Part shown: piece by piece, positions 37,825 through 47,867 of the stretch
How the letters are laid out: every line of letters starts with the position of its first letter
How positions within the stretch are numbered: the stretch's first letter is position 1
Assembly (NCBI RefSeq): GCF_016881405.1
Contig: NZ_WOFE01000001.1
Location: 186,001 to 250,000 of the forward strand
Source of the DNA: Deefgea chitinilytica
GTDB lineage: Bacteria; Pseudomonadota; Gammaproteobacteria; Burkholderiales; Chitinibacteraceae
Length of the DNA stretch: 64,000 bases
Reading direction: 5' to 3'
Program-made: the position numbers and the translations under genes
The notes under the pieces: generated by a model
What the model was told of the DNA's origin: nothing
Databases searched by the model: none
The model's input: the letters and a program-made list of their open reading frames with translations, nothing else

Positions 37825-38142
37825 GACAAAGGGCTCGTATTCTTTAAATTATATCGGGAAGCTGTTTCGCTCTAAAGGGTATAGAAGAATTGGTGTTGAG
37901 TGATGAGCTGAATTTTTGCTTTAGTCAACTTACATTTTACATGAACAGATTGTCATGGAATAATCCTTTCAAATTGCTGACTTTTGTTGGCTTGCTGCTG
38001 TTGAACGCTATTTTTTGACTGACGGTCTTGGAAGAGGCGTTTTTTTTATTTAGAGTATAACCCCTGCATATATCGCTTGAAACATAGTATGCGTATAACT
38101 TTGCTTAGCATAACGAAATAACACACATCACAGGAGAGAGTC
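37825..38142. promoter_or_regulatory. Promoter region of the RTX gene
   Basis: 318 AT-rich bases between the divergent exporter and RTX genes. AGGAGAG at 38132-38138 precedes the RTX ATG with near-ideal spacing, suggesting strong translation. A TATAAC at 38094-38099 and TTGAAA at 38077-38082 resemble promoter boxes but are spaced only 11 bases, so I do not assign a promoter. No gene or RNA is recognised. Confidence 0.5.
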
Positions 38143-41100
38143 ATGGCAAATCCGTTTAAAGGTCAATTGCTAACAGGTAATAATGTTTGGCAGGAAGGGG
38201 AAGCTGGTAACGACACGATTTTAGGTGGTCGTGAACTTAATCCAATGACTGGCTTGATACAGCAAACTAGATTCTTGTATGGAGGTGAGGGTGACGATCT
38301 ATTGGTCGCAAACCCTAATTCCACTCGCTGGATTGACTTTGATGGTGGCGTTGGTGCCGATACGATGATTGGTGCCGCCCAATCGGGTGATTTTTTCTTT
38401 GTTGATGATGCAGGCGATGTTGTTGATGGTGGCGATACTTCTGCTGCGCGAGTTAAATGGGATACTGTTGGCACAACTCTGAATACGGTGGACTTGGCTG
38501 ATAAAGAAGCCAGCGGTCAATGGAAAGGCATTGACGAGGTGATGTACAAGGGTAATGGCGACTTCACAGTCTATGGTAATGCTGCCGATAATTTTTTGAG
38601 CGGTGGTTTGGGCCGAGATTTGATTGTGGGTGGTGCTGGCAATGACACCTTGGTAAGTACTAAATATCAGAATTTTGGTGCTGGGCTCGCGAATGAAGGC
38701 ATGCCAGTTGATGGAGTAGGAACTGGTGGTGAGAATGGTTACGATGACACCTTAGATGGTGGTGCAGGTGTTGACACGGCATTCTTCCATGGTGACAGTT
38801 GGGATTACGAATTAACTCGTCTGAATAACGGCGATGTAGAAGTTAAACACAAAGAAACCGGTCGTGTCGATATTCTAAAAAATGTTGAGCGCATTCAATT
38901 TGATAATAACACTTGGTCTGATCCCGCTCAATTTGATCACGTTAGATTCGATGATGAGCAAGCGTGGTTTAGTACGGCCAACGGTCAAACCATCACCAGT
39001 GGCGCTTCAACTGTGGCAGGTGCTTTGCAAAACACCGATTCTAAAACGGGGCAAGTACTCGTTGGGATTGATCCAACAACCGATGCATTGATTTTTGGTG
39101 CGCCACAAGACGATGCGCCGAATGACTATTACATTGTCAACCACACGGGGGTGTTGATCAACGATACGGTGGGTGGGGATGATACCGTTGAATTGCGTGG
39201 CGGAGCAGGTGCTGCGACTGTCACATTCAATATGTTGACTCAAGGTGTCGGTATTGAAAATGTGATGGTCAATACGAATAAAAATGCCACTGTAACAGGT
39301 AATGCGCTAGATAACTTTATTGCGGGTGGCGATGGTGCTGATAGTTTAAGCGGTGGTCTAGGTAATGATACCTTTATGACCCAGCATTCTGAGAATTCAG
39401 ACACCACAGTGAACGATACGGTTAATGGTGGTGATGGTTTTGATGTCGTTTGGTACAACGGCTCTAGTGATGACTATAACATTGTTGAAAATGCAGCAGG
39501 TAATTGGACTGTTACACACAAAGTGAATGGCGGTGTTGATACGTTTACCAGTATTGAACAAATCCGTTTCGCTAATGGCTTAGATAATGTAGAAGAGCCG
39601 ACTGCCGATGTATTTACATCGAGCCAGTTTAATGCTGGCGTTACGCCGAGTAAGTCAGAGATGAGCTGGGATCCGAATCGCCCAGTTCGTCTTGATGGGA
39701 CTACAGGTGATGACAATATTGTTGTTGGTGGTCAGGTTTATACCGTTCCGAATGGTGAGTCTTCTGCAACGGGCACGGTATTTGATGCCCATGGTGGGGC
39801 AGGTAATGACACCATTTTAGGTTTGCAAAATGTAGTCCATCTTGATGGTGGTGAAGGCAACGACCGAATTAGCACTCTTAGTGATGGTTATGTTGAGTTG
39901 AATGGTGGCCTTGGTGCCGACACGATGATCGGCGGCAAGGGAGCCAATTTATTCTTCGTTGATAACATCGCTGATTCAGTGAAAGGCGGCGGTGGCGTTG
40001 ATGATATCTTCATTGCTGCTAATTTTGATACGAATGGTGGCACTGCTGGTGCTGGTACTTTTGTTGTTGCAAACGGCGTTGGGCAAAAATACGAAGGTGT
40101 GAATAATTTTAGCTATCAAGGTAGCCAAGATATCACTATCACCGGCGCAGCGATTACGACGGGGCTCTTATTGGCTGGTAGTACTGGCAATGACAGCATT
40201 ATCGGCGGTTCGGGCAATGATATTTTGATTGGTCAAAATTTCTCTGGTTTTGGCGGCGGCTTGAATGGTAAAGGTGGTTTTAATGGCAAAGGAGCGAATG
40301 GCCAATTAACTTCGATTGCGCCTGGCGGCGATACGCTTGATGGCGGAGCTGGTACTGACACGGTTTATTATGCGGGCAACGCTTGGGATTACACGTATGT
40401 GCGTAATACGACGACCGGTGTTATTTCGGTAACAGAGATTGCTACAGGTCGCGTTGATACGTTGAAAAATATTGAGCAAATCCAGTTTGATGCGGGTACA
40501 TGGCGTAGTAACGATTGGAATGAGCGCCAAGTTTGGGATGATGCTCAAGTTCGTTTTAGCACAGCAGCGAACACTACGATTTCGGGTGGGGATGGGGTCG
40601 TAAATTATAAATACGGTGTTGGGCAGTCAATTGATGCCCCGAATGATATTTACGTGATTGACCACGCAGGCGTTGTAATTCAAGAAAAGGCGGGTCAGGT
40701 ATATGGCTATGACACAGTTATTACGAGCTTAGCTAGCTATACCCTAGGTGCTAATATCGAAGACCTGCAATTTAAAGCCACTCTGAATGGCGCGAACGGT
40801 ACTGGCAATGCATTAGATAACACCATTACTGGCACCAATGGCAACGATACTTTGCGTGGCTTAGATGGTGACGATGAGTTAGAGGGCGGCTTGGGTAGTG
40901 ATTTACTGTTTGGTGGTAATAACACTCCAACCTACCAAGGTGGTGGTGATGTAGCGTTTTATAAAGGCCCGTCTTCAGAATACGTCGTTGAGCGTTATGG
41001 CACGATTACCTTGGTCAAACATATTCAGCAATTAGATGGCAATGGCGACCCTATTTTCGATGCAACTGATACGCTCTACAACATTGAGAAAATCAAGTTT

Positions 41101-43659
41101 CAATGGAAAGACGGAAATAATCCTGTTCAAACCGAGGTTAAAAATATCGAAGATTGGGGCTTTGCGGTTGATTGGAATGGTAATAAATTGGAAACAGGCG
41201 TTAACTTGACCGCTGTTGCCGATACCCGTCATCTGAATGGTACGCTAGGTAATGACACCATTGATATGCGTGCCACTTCAGGTTATCGCGAAGTCTACAG
41301 CGGTCATACCGCGAATGGCCAAGTCGTTAATACTGGTGCAGATAAAATCTTCTTGGGTAATGGCTACAATCTGGCGATTGTTGATGGTGGTGACGACACG
41401 ATTATTGGCTTTAATAGTCAAGATACCATTGCTGGCAACGATGGGATTTTTGGTATCGCGACCCACACTGCGTTTTTTGATATGAGTTCGCCAAAAGTAA
41501 TCGGTAAAGCCGTTGATTTGATCTATATGGGTCAAAACAATGCCTTTGATGATTTTAATGGTCAAGACATGGCTGGTTTTACTGCGATTGGTAGTGCCCG
41601 TGATGAGTTGATTACCGGCGGTAGTGGTTCCGATAACATCAATGGCGGTGCCGGTAACGATATGCTGTCTGGCCAAGTTTATGCTGGCTATGGTCGTGGT
41701 TTTGATGCGCGCCAGTATGGTAACGATACCTTGAATGGTGGTGCAGGGAATGATTCGGCGTTGTTTAATGGTAATGCAAGTGGTACTGGTGGTTGGAAAC
41801 AGACCTCTGCAGATGGCCGTCAAATTTTAGAGCTGTATAACACGATGAACATTACACTCAATGCTGCGGGTAATGGGTTCGAGAGTGTGAGTCAAGTTGT
41901 GCAGAAACCTGTTCTTGATCCAAATGGTCAGCAGTTGATGCAGCAGCAATTGGATAACAATAACAATCCTGTTATGCGACCAGTCCTTGATTCGAATGGT
42001 CATCCTATTATGGATCCTGTGTTGGACCAAAATGGGAACCCGATGTTTAACCAACAAATGACTATTGAGCTGGATGCGAATGGGATTCCTGTACTTGTTC
42101 CCGTTATGGTTTCAATTCCTGATGGTGATGGGGGTTTTACACAAGTTCCAGCGTTGGATCCTAATGGTAATCCAATCATGGGTAACAACTGGATTCCTGT
42201 TCTGGATGCTAATGGTAATCCCGTAATGCAAGCTGTCATGCAGCCTAGAATGGAGGCTGTTTTAGTTCCGGTATTCACTGAGGGTGAAACAGTCACTACC
42301 CTGCAGAGTATCGAAGTGATTCGCTTTGATAATCATACTTGGGGTGCCAAAGACGACGATATTGAATTGCGTGTGTCGAGCGGTGCCAATACGACGATGT
42401 CCGGTGGTGACGCCAATTACATTCGTGATGACGGTAGCACGGGTGTTAATGCCGGTAACGATATGTATTTGATCATGCATAACGGCGTGAAAGTAGCCGA
42501 TACAGTGGGTGACGATACCATTTTGGCTGGTGCAGGTATCGTGAATTACAATATGGCGCTTGATGCCGCAAATGTTGAAAACCTGGTCTTTATCTCGCAA
42601 GACAACGTGAGCCGTTCTGCTGTTGGTAATGCACTTGATAACTATATCTCTGGTACTTTGCTTGGTAACGACACTTTAAGTGGTGGTGCAGGTCAAGATA
42701 TTCTAGTTGGTTTAGGTGGTAACGACGTTTTACGCGGTGATGTCGGTAATGATGTGCTGGAAGGTGGCGAGGGTAATGATACGCTCGATGGTGGCACTGG
42801 TGCCGATACGATGGTGGGGGGCAGTGGCAATAACACCTTCGTTGTCGATTCGATGGATGATGTGATCAACGTAACCGGTTCATGGGGTGTGACGATCAAT
42901 TCATTTGTGAATTACGATGTAGAAGAACGTTTGGAAAGTGACGCCATTATTGCGGGTAATAATGAAGATAATGGCCCATTGAAACTCAATCTGTTAGGTA
43001 CCGCAGTCAAAGGTGTTGGTGGCGAAGGTAACGACATGATTACTGGTAATGCCGCCGTAAATATCTTGGGTGGTGCTGAAGGTAATGATACCTTGGTGGG
43101 CGGTAGTGGTGCGGATACGCTGATTGGTTATAAAGGCAATGACGTGTTATTTGGTGATAGCAATATCAACAATATCAATAATGCCGCAGATACTTTCCGT
43201 TTCAATACTACAGTAGGTACCGATGATATTTACTTCTTTGCCAAAGGTTCCGATAAATTGCAATTCCAGCAATTTAGTAAAATTGCCGGTGCGGATGCCG
43301 GTGGTGAAGGGCTAGGCAAAATTGCCAGCGGCGATGGTGTTTTCCAACAGCAAACAGTTACTTCGGGTTATTTGTTCAATGAAGCTAGTGAAGTCGTGGT
43401 ATTCCATCAAGACATTTGGAATGCAGGAGATGCTGGACAAGTTGCAAATACGTTAAGTAATAAAGCAAGTGGCCTGTTTACTGCTGGTGAACAACGTATT
43501 TTTGTGGTTGATAATGGAAATGATAGCTTCGTATATCAATTCACAAATCAAGTGCAGGGTAATGTGGCCGATAAATGGATTCAAGGAAATGAATTACATC
43601 TATTAGGTGTGGTGCATGACGTGACTAATTTGGCAGCAACAGATTTAATCTTGGCTTAA
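38143..43659 (+). CDS. Giant RTX calcium-binding repeat protein, probable type I secreted surface protein
   Basis: 1838 residues, acidic, rich in Gly, Asp and Asn, with no cysteine that I could find. Repeats of GGxGxDxL type (for example [16 protein letters not shown]) occur in several blocks and should fold as Ca-binding beta rolls after export. Between them a module recurs about five times: an aromatic-DY segment, then a V-x-H strand, then DTLxNIExIxFDxxTW. There is no N-terminal signal peptide, and the C terminus ([12 protein letters not shown]) fits a type I secretion signal. No protease, lipase, toxin or acylation motif is seen. A structural role such as S-layer or adhesin is inferred from size, lack of enzyme domains and the locus layout. 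The fifth module is interrupted by a separate repeat region at 41908-42276. Confidence 0.93.
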   Translation: MANPFKGQLLTGNNVWQEGEAGNDTILGGRELNPMTGLIQQTRFLYGGEGDDLLVANPNSTRWIDFDGGVGADTMIGAAQSGDFFFVDDAGDVVDGGDTSAARVKWDTVGTTLNTVDLADKEASGQWKGIDEVMYKGNGDFTVYGNAADNFLSGGLGRDLIVGGAGNDTLVSTKYQNFGAGLANEGMPVDGVGTGGENGYDDTLDGGAGVDTAFFHGDSWDYELTRLNNGDVEVKHKETGRVDILKNVERIQFDNNTWSDPAQFDHVRFDDEQAWFSTANGQTITSGASTVAGALQNTDSKTGQVLVGIDPTTDALIFGAPQDDAPNDYYIVNHTGVLINDTVGGDDTVELRGGAGAATVTFNMLTQGVGIENVMVNTNKNATVTGNALDNFIAGGDGADSLSGGLGNDTFMTQHSENSDTTVNDTVNGGDGFDVVWYNGSSDDYNIVENAAGNWTVTHKVNGGVDTFTSIEQIRFANGLDNVEEPTADVFTSSQFNAGVTPSKSEMSWDPNRPVRLDGTTGDDNIVVGGQVYTVPNGESSATGTVFDAHGGAGNDTILGLQNVVHLDGGEGNDRISTLSDGYVELNGGLGADTMIGGKGANLFFVDNIADSVKGGGGVDDIFIAANFDTNGGTAGAGTFVVANGVGQKYEGVNNFSYQGSQDITITGAAITTGLLLAGSTGNDSIIGGSGNDILIGQNFSGFGGGLNGKGGFNGKGANGQLTSIAPGGDTLDGGAGTDTVYYAGNAWDYTYVRNTTTGVISVTEIATGRVDTLKNIEQIQFDAGTWRSNDWNERQVWDDAQVRFSTAANTTISGGDGVVNYKYGVGQSIDAPNDIYVIDHAGVVIQEKAGQVYGYDTVITSLASYTLGANIEDLQFKATLNGANGTGNALDNTITGTNGNDTLRGLDGDDELEGGLGSDLLFGGNNTPTYQGGGDVAFYKGPSSEYVVERYGTITLVKHIQQLDGNGDPIFDATDTLYNIEKIKFQWKDGNNPVQTEVKNIEDWGFAVDWNGNKLETGVNLTAVADTRHLNGTLGNDTIDMRATSGYREVYSGHTANGQVVNTGADKIFLGNGYNLAIVDGGDDTIIGFNSQDTIAGNDGIFGIATHTAFFDMSSPKVIGKAVDLIYMGQNNAFDDFNGQDMAGFTAIGSARDELITGGSGSDNINGGAGNDMLSGQVYAGYGRGFDARQYGNDTLNGGAGNDSALFNGNASGTGGWKQTSADGRQILELYNTMNITLNAAGNGFESVSQVVQKPVLDPNGQQLMQQQLDNNNNPVMRPVLDSNGHPIMDPVLDQNGNPMFNQQMTIELDANGIPVLVPVMVSIPDGDGGFTQVPALDPNGNPIMGNNWIPVLDANGNPVMQAVMQPRMEAVLVPVFTEGETVTTLQSIEVIRFDNHTWGAKDDDIELRVSSGANTTMSGGDANYIRDDGSTGVNAGNDMYLIMHNGVKVADTVGDDTILAGAGIVNYNMALDAANVENLVFISQDNVSRSAVGNALDNYISGTLLGNDTLSGGAGQDILVGLGGNDVLRGDVGNDVLEGGEGNDTLDGGTGADTMVGGSGNNTFVVDSMDDVINVTGSWGVTINSFVNYDVEERLESDAIIAGNNEDNGPLKLNLLGTAVKGVGGEGNDMITGNAAVNILGGAEGNDTLVGGSGADTLIGYKGNDVLFGDSNINNINNAADTFRFNTTVGTDDIYFFAKGSDKLQFQQFSKIAGADAGGEGLGKIASGDGVFQQQTVTSGYLFNEASEVVVFHQDIWNAGDAGQVANTLSNKASGLFTAGEQRIFVVDNGNDSFVYQFTNQVQGNVADKWIQGNELHLLGVVHDVTNLAATDLILA
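41908..42276 (+). repeat. LDxNGxP repeat insertion within RTX protein
   Basis: Residues about 1256-1378 of the RTX protein consist of imperfect units of 12-25 residues with the core PVLDxNGxPxM ([54 protein letters not shown]). They interrupt the fifth module just before [14 protein letters not shown]. The preceding module has one related unit, LDGNGDPIF, at the equivalent place, so the array looks like a local expansion. Confidence 0.88.
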
Positions 43660-43680
43660 TCGATTAAATCTCTGGAAAAT

Positions 43681-43706
43681 AAAAAACCCACGTAAGTGGG
43701 TTTTTT
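43681..43706. terminator. Bidirectional terminator after the RTX gene
   Basis: CCCAC (43687-43691) pairs with GTGGG (43696-43700) around a GTAA loop, extended by six A on the left and six T on the right. It separates the RTX gene from the convergent glycosyltransferase gene. Confidence 0.92.
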
Positions 43707-43730
43707 ATTTTGGCTTTAATTGTAGATAAA

Positions 43731-44963
43731 TTATTTTTTTATTGTTTTATTGATTAATTCAATATATTGAGGTAGGCAGCGCGTGTGCAAGTCATATTTT
43801 TCAATAATGGTTTGTCTTGCTGCTTGTCTGAGTGGTTGTAACTCTCGGCGATATTCAATTGCATGCGCCATTTTTTTTGCTAACGTTTGGCTGTCAAAGA
43901 AGTCAGTAAGCCACCCGTTGATACCGTCTTGAATCACTTCTGTAACAGGGCCTGTGTTTGACCCAATCACGAAGCATCCTGCTGACATTGCTTCTAGCAT
44001 TGACCACGATAGTACAAATGGATAGGTAAGATAAACGTGAACAGTGCTGAGCTGTAAAATTTTTAAGTAATCTGCATAGGGTATTTTGCCTAGAAAGTGA
44101 ACTCGAGAACTATCAATTTGATTTCCTACTTCATTCAAAAGTGCTTCTCGCCACGTTTTCGCATTTTTAGGTGGAGTCCCATAACTGACATTATCCCCGC
44201 CAACGATGAGTACATGAGCATTAGGTCTTTGCTGCAAAAAATCAGGTAAAGCACGCATAAAAGTATGAAAACCCCGATAAGGCTCCATATTCCGATTTAC
44301 AAATGTAACAATCTCGTTGTCTTGTGTCAGTTGCAGCCCTTTGCTAAGGATTTGCAGGCTAACTGGCTGTTCGGCAGGTTTAATGATAGTTGTATTGATT
44401 CCTTCGTGAATAATATTTATTTGCTCGCGAATAAAGTGTGGGTACTGTTTTGCTTGCCAATGTGTTGGGCTAATTGCACTATCCATTAAAGGAAGACTGA
44501 CTAATTGGGTGGCATTTTTTAACCGTAAATTATGACTTAATTCAGATGATGAAGGAAATTCTGGGTCAAAATTGCAATCTGCTCCTTGAGCATTGTAAAA
44601 GAACTCCAGAAATCCAATAAATGGCACATCAGGAAATTCATCTTTTACAAACATACAATCACCCCATCCGAGATGACCAAAAATCAGATCAGGTTTGAAG
44701 CCTTTTGTTTTGATTGTTCTTAAAACACGGGCCGCTGCAATTCCTCGCTGGGTGTGATTGGCTAATGGCGCTAGCCAAGGATGAATGTCATTATGAACCG
44801 GGCTGGGAGTGCCATATAAGCCGTATTGCAAGCGGGGATCTTGAGTATGTATATTTTTTCTATCGCCAATCGCTAGTACTTGGTTATTTGGAGATGCTGA
44901 TAAAAAAGCAGCAATATTTTTATATTGACCAGGGAAATTTTGATGGATAAAAATTATATTCAT
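43731..44963 (-). CDS. GT4-family glycosyltransferase
   Basis: 410-residue retaining glycosyltransferase with a GT-B fold. The N-terminal domain starts IIFIHQNFPGQYKNIA; the donor-binding half has NRNMEPYRGFHTFM, HVLIVGGDN, VHFLGKIPY and SMLEAMSAGCFVIGSNTGPVTE, the last being the nucleotide-sugar E-x7-E type motif. No membrane helix is seen. Its setting between the RTX gene and the adaptor gene suggests it may modify the RTX protein or make a glycan that anchors it, but this is inference. Base composition is visibly AT-richer than the genes on either side of the locus. Confidence 0.88.
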   Translation of the reverse strand: MNIIFIHQNFPGQYKNIAAFLSASPNNQVLAIGDRKNIHTQDPRLQYGLYGTPSPVHNDIHPWLAPLANHTQRGIAAARVLRTIKTKGFKPDLIFGHLGWGDCMFVKDEFPDVPFIGFLEFFYNAQGADCNFDPEFPSSSELSHNLRLKNATQLVSLPLMDSAISPTHWQAKQYPHFIREQINIIHEGINTTIIKPAEQPVSLQILSKGLQLTQDNEIVTFVNRNMEPYRGFHTFMRALPDFLQQRPNAHVLIVGGDNVSYGTPPKNAKTWREALLNEVGNQIDSSRVHFLGKIPYADYLKILQLSTVHVYLTYPFVLSWSMLEAMSAGCFVIGSNTGPVTEVIQDGINGWLTDFFDSQTLAKKMAHAIEYRRELQPLRQAARQTIIEKYDLHTRCLPQYIELINKTIKK

Positions 44964-45221
44964 AACGTGTTTGAGCCTGTTCTGAGATCTAAAATTATAA
45001 TATTAGTTTTAATTTAAATGAACAAACATAAGTCGAAAAAGTCTTTCGTACATACTTGCTGAATTTAATTTTGTTGTGTTTTTTTGACGAATTTAAAACC
45101 AAGCGGCATGTTGCGATTATTAGTTTGTTTTGTTCTCATGCAGATTGTACTATATCGTTTCGCTTTCTTTTTGATTCTTATCGAATTGGTTCTTGTGCTG
45201 TAAATGTTGTGGAGTCGGTTG

Positions 45222-46517
45222 ATGTTGGCAATGCTTTGGTCAGATTTAGTGCGTCATCCATTGAGATATGGAGTATCTGCAGTTTTAGTTACAGTGGTTG
45301 CATTGTTTGTTTGGGCAATATACGCACCTTTAGACCAAGGGGTTGTTTCCCAGGGTGTAGTAAAAGTGACGGGAAGTCGTAAAACCGTTCAGGCTTTAGT
45401 GCCAGGCAAAGTGGCCCAGATTTTGGTTAAAGATGGTCAGCGGGTTAAAAAAAATGATCCTTTGATTAAACTCGATGATACGAATGCTAGAGCCCAGCTA
45501 GGTATTGTAGAAACTCAGTTTCTGACTTCGTTAGCAATAGAGGCTCGCTTACGCGCTGAGCGAGAACAAAAAAATGAAGTGCTTTTCCCTAAAGAGTTAA
45601 GCGCATCTAATCCGATTGCACGTGATGCGATGTCTTTACAGCGACAGTTATTCAATACACGGCGCCAATCTTTGAAAGCTGAAGTCGATATTTTACATAA
45701 GAATATTGAAGGTTTACTTGCACAGCAGCGTAGCCTTAAGGATGTCAAAAGCAGTAAAGAGGAGCAATTAAAAACATTGAAAGTTGAATTAGAAAGTATT
45801 CGAGATTTAGCGAAAGATGGTTTCGTGCCAAAAACGAGGATGTTTGAATTAGAACGAAGTGTCTCTGCAATCAATGCTGGTATTTCGGATGATATCGGGC
45901 AAATTGCTAGATTGGAGCAAGATCTTGCTGAACGTCGTTTACAGATTATTCGTCGTACTCAAGATTATCAGAAAGAAGTCGAAACTCAATTAGCGCAAAT
46001 TGTGCAGGATGTTGCCGTCTCAACAGATCGAATGCGTAGTTTGCAATTTGAATTAGATAATGCAGTGATTGTTGCGCCTCTAGAAGGAACAGTGGTTCAA
46101 CTAACGGTCCACACAATAGGTGCAGTTTTACAAAGTGGTAGTCCAATTTTAGATTTAGTTCCATCAGAGGAACCGTTGATTATTGAAGCTCAAATTCCAG
46201 TTCATCTAATTGATAAAGTCAAACTTGGTAATGAGGTGCAATTGAGATTTTCAGCATTTAATCATGTTTCAACTCCTACTGTGAATGGGCGTTTGATTTT
46301 AGTTTCTGCAGATAGTGTAATTGACCCACAGACTAAATTAGCATTTTACTCTGCACAAATTGCAATTAATCCAGATGGATTGGAGGTGTTAAAAAATAAC
46401 AAAATTATTCCTGGGATGCCTGTTGATGTTATAATTAAAACGGGTGAGCGTAGCTTAATGAATTATTTTTTAAAGCCATTGCAAAATAGAATTAGCTCGG
46501 CGATGAAGGAAGAGTAA
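45222..46517 (+). CDS. HlyD-family type I secretion adaptor
   Basis: 431-residue periplasmic adaptor (membrane fusion protein) that bridges the ABC exporter and the TolC-type channel. It has one N-terminal membrane helix (GVSAVLVTVVALFVWAIYAPL), a lipoyl half-motif, a long coiled coil (about 100-290), a second lipoyl half with IVAPLEGTVVQL, and the C-terminal PGMPVDVIIKTGERS typical of PrtE/RsaE adaptors. ATG 45222 has GGAG seven bases upstream; an in-frame ATG at 45204 is possible. It is 1 base from the channel gene. Confidence 0.92.
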   Translation: MLAMLWSDLVRHPLRYGVSAVLVTVVALFVWAIYAPLDQGVVSQGVVKVTGSRKTVQALVPGKVAQILVKDGQRVKKNDPLIKLDDTNARAQLGIVETQFLTSLAIEARLRAEREQKNEVLFPKELSASNPIARDAMSLQRQLFNTRRQSLKAEVDILHKNIEGLLAQQRSLKDVKSSKEEQLKTLKVELESIRDLAKDGFVPKTRMFELERSVSAINAGISDDIGQIARLEQDLAERRLQIIRRTQDYQKEVETQLAQIVQDVAVSTDRMRSLQFELDNAVIVAPLEGTVVQLTVHTIGAVLQSGSPILDLVPSEEPLIIEAQIPVHLIDKVKLGNEVQLRFSAFNHVSTPTVNGRLILVSADSVIDPQTKLAFYSAQIAINPDGLEVLKNNKIIPGMPVDVIIKTGERSLMNYFLKPLQNRISSAMKEE

Positions 46518-46518
46518 A

Positions 46519-47850
46519 ATGCCTAGTTATTCTTTGTTTGAAAAATTTTTTTTGTTGTGCTTGTTTTGTGTTTGCTATTCAGCTATGGCAGCAGAAATAG
46601 GACCGAAAGAAGCTTTTCAAGCAGCATTAAATTTCGAGCCTAATTATCAAGCAGCAGTTCATCAATATCAAGCTGAGCAAAAAGGAGTTGGGATCGCGAG
46701 GGCTGGTTTATTGCCATCAATTAATTTAGTCGCAAACATTGATAGTGATCGTGATACTCAAAGCTCACATCGTAATGGCAGAAGCACGGAGACATTAGTC
46801 AAATATGAACGCCAGTATTATCAAGCCACATTAAGGCAGCCATTAATCAACTTACCAGCATGGTATAACTATCAACAAGAAATTGAGCGTGCAGACTCAG
46901 CTAGTCAAAGCTTGCAAGCGAACAAAAATCAACTTTTGCTAGATGTAGTTAGAGCCTACGTTGTATCAATTTATGAAGATGAAAACATTAGCTTATCAAA
47001 AGCGTTGATTAAAACCTTAGAAGCTCAGCAATTAAGTGCTGAACGACAATTAGCTGCTGGAGTTGGTACTGTTACCGATGTCTATTCAGCACAGTCCAAG
47101 AAAGATATTGCTGAAGTTGATTTACTGGAGGCGATCAATCGAAAAGAAACATCTTTGCGCAAGTTAAAACTTTTATCAGGGTTGAATTTCGTTGGTTTGA
47201 AAAAAATAAAGCGATTTGATTCTGCACTTTTGCCTGTTTTACCTCTGGATGAGTTGAAAAGTAGAGCGAGTCTTAATAACCCAAATTTGGCCTTGAAGAA
47301 GAGTGAGTTTGAGCAAACAGAGTATGAATTAAAAAAGTCGAGAGCTAATTTTCTTCCTAAATTAGATTTCGTGGCTTTACGCGAAAATTACAATCGATAT
47401 TTTAATTCTTTTGATGATGGCAGTCAGACCAATCGATTAGGGATTGAACTTAGCTTTCCATTGTTTAGTGGCGGTCGTGATTTTTATCGCGAGAGACAAG
47501 TTGCCGAATTGAGAGAAAAAAGCAAATATGATTTTCAAGCTGCAACGAGTGATTTGAATAATGAACTTGAGAATCAGTATTTTCTTTACGCAAATGCAGA
47601 AAGAAAAATCAAAGCACTTCGTTTAGCTTTGCAATCGAGTGAACATTATGCGTTTGCATCTAAGAAAAGCTATGAGGCTGGTGTTCGTACTTTAATTGAT
47701 TCTTTAGATGCCGATCGACAGCTTTATCAAGCTCGACGGGATCTGGCACAAAGCTATTTGCAGTATGTTTTGTCTTGGTTGCAAATTGGGCTGCTAACTG
47801 GCGCTGTGGATGACTCCCAAATTAATATGCTGGATGCGTTATTTGGTTGA
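46519..47850 (+). CDS. TolC-family outer membrane channel of type I secretion
   Basis: 443 residues with a signal peptide (LFCVCYSAMAAE) and the duplicated TolC helical hairpin layout: LNFEPNYQAAVHQYQAEQKG, YYQATLRQPLINLPAWYNYQ, ERQLAAGVGTVTDVY, and the second-half match SYEAGVRTLIDSLDADRQLYQARRD. It is close to PrtF/RsaF-type proteins. Start follows the adaptor stop almost directly, so the two are co-translated. With the exporter at 36-38 kb it completes a three-part type I machine. Confidence 0.93.
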   Translation: MPSYSLFEKFFLLCLFCVCYSAMAAEIGPKEAFQAALNFEPNYQAAVHQYQAEQKGVGIARAGLLPSINLVANIDSDRDTQSSHRNGRSTETLVKYERQYYQATLRQPLINLPAWYNYQQEIERADSASQSLQANKNQLLLDVVRAYVVSIYEDENISLSKALIKTLEAQQLSAERQLAAGVGTVTDVYSAQSKKDIAEVDLLEAINRKETSLRKLKLLSGLNFVGLKKIKRFDSALLPVLPLDELKSRASLNNPNLALKKSEFEQTEYELKKSRANFLPKLDFVALRENYNRYFNSFDDGSQTNRLGIELSFPLFSGGRDFYRERQVAELREKSKYDFQAATSDLNNELENQYFLYANAERKIKALRLALQSSEHYAFASKKSYEAGVRTLIDSLDADRQLYQARRDLAQSYLQYVLSWLQIGLLTGAVDDSQINMLDALFG

Positions 47851-47867
47851 TTTATTTAGGAGTGATT

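Noticed and set aside
38143-43659. RTX protein as a pore-forming toxin or protease
   Set aside because: No HlyC-like acyltransferase gene, no hydrophobic pore region, no zinc-protease or lipase motif visible.
45056-45382. Frame of about 108 codons before and into the adaptor gene
   Set aside because: Cys/Phe/Ser-rich with no ribosome site, and overlaps the clear HlyD-type start in another frame.
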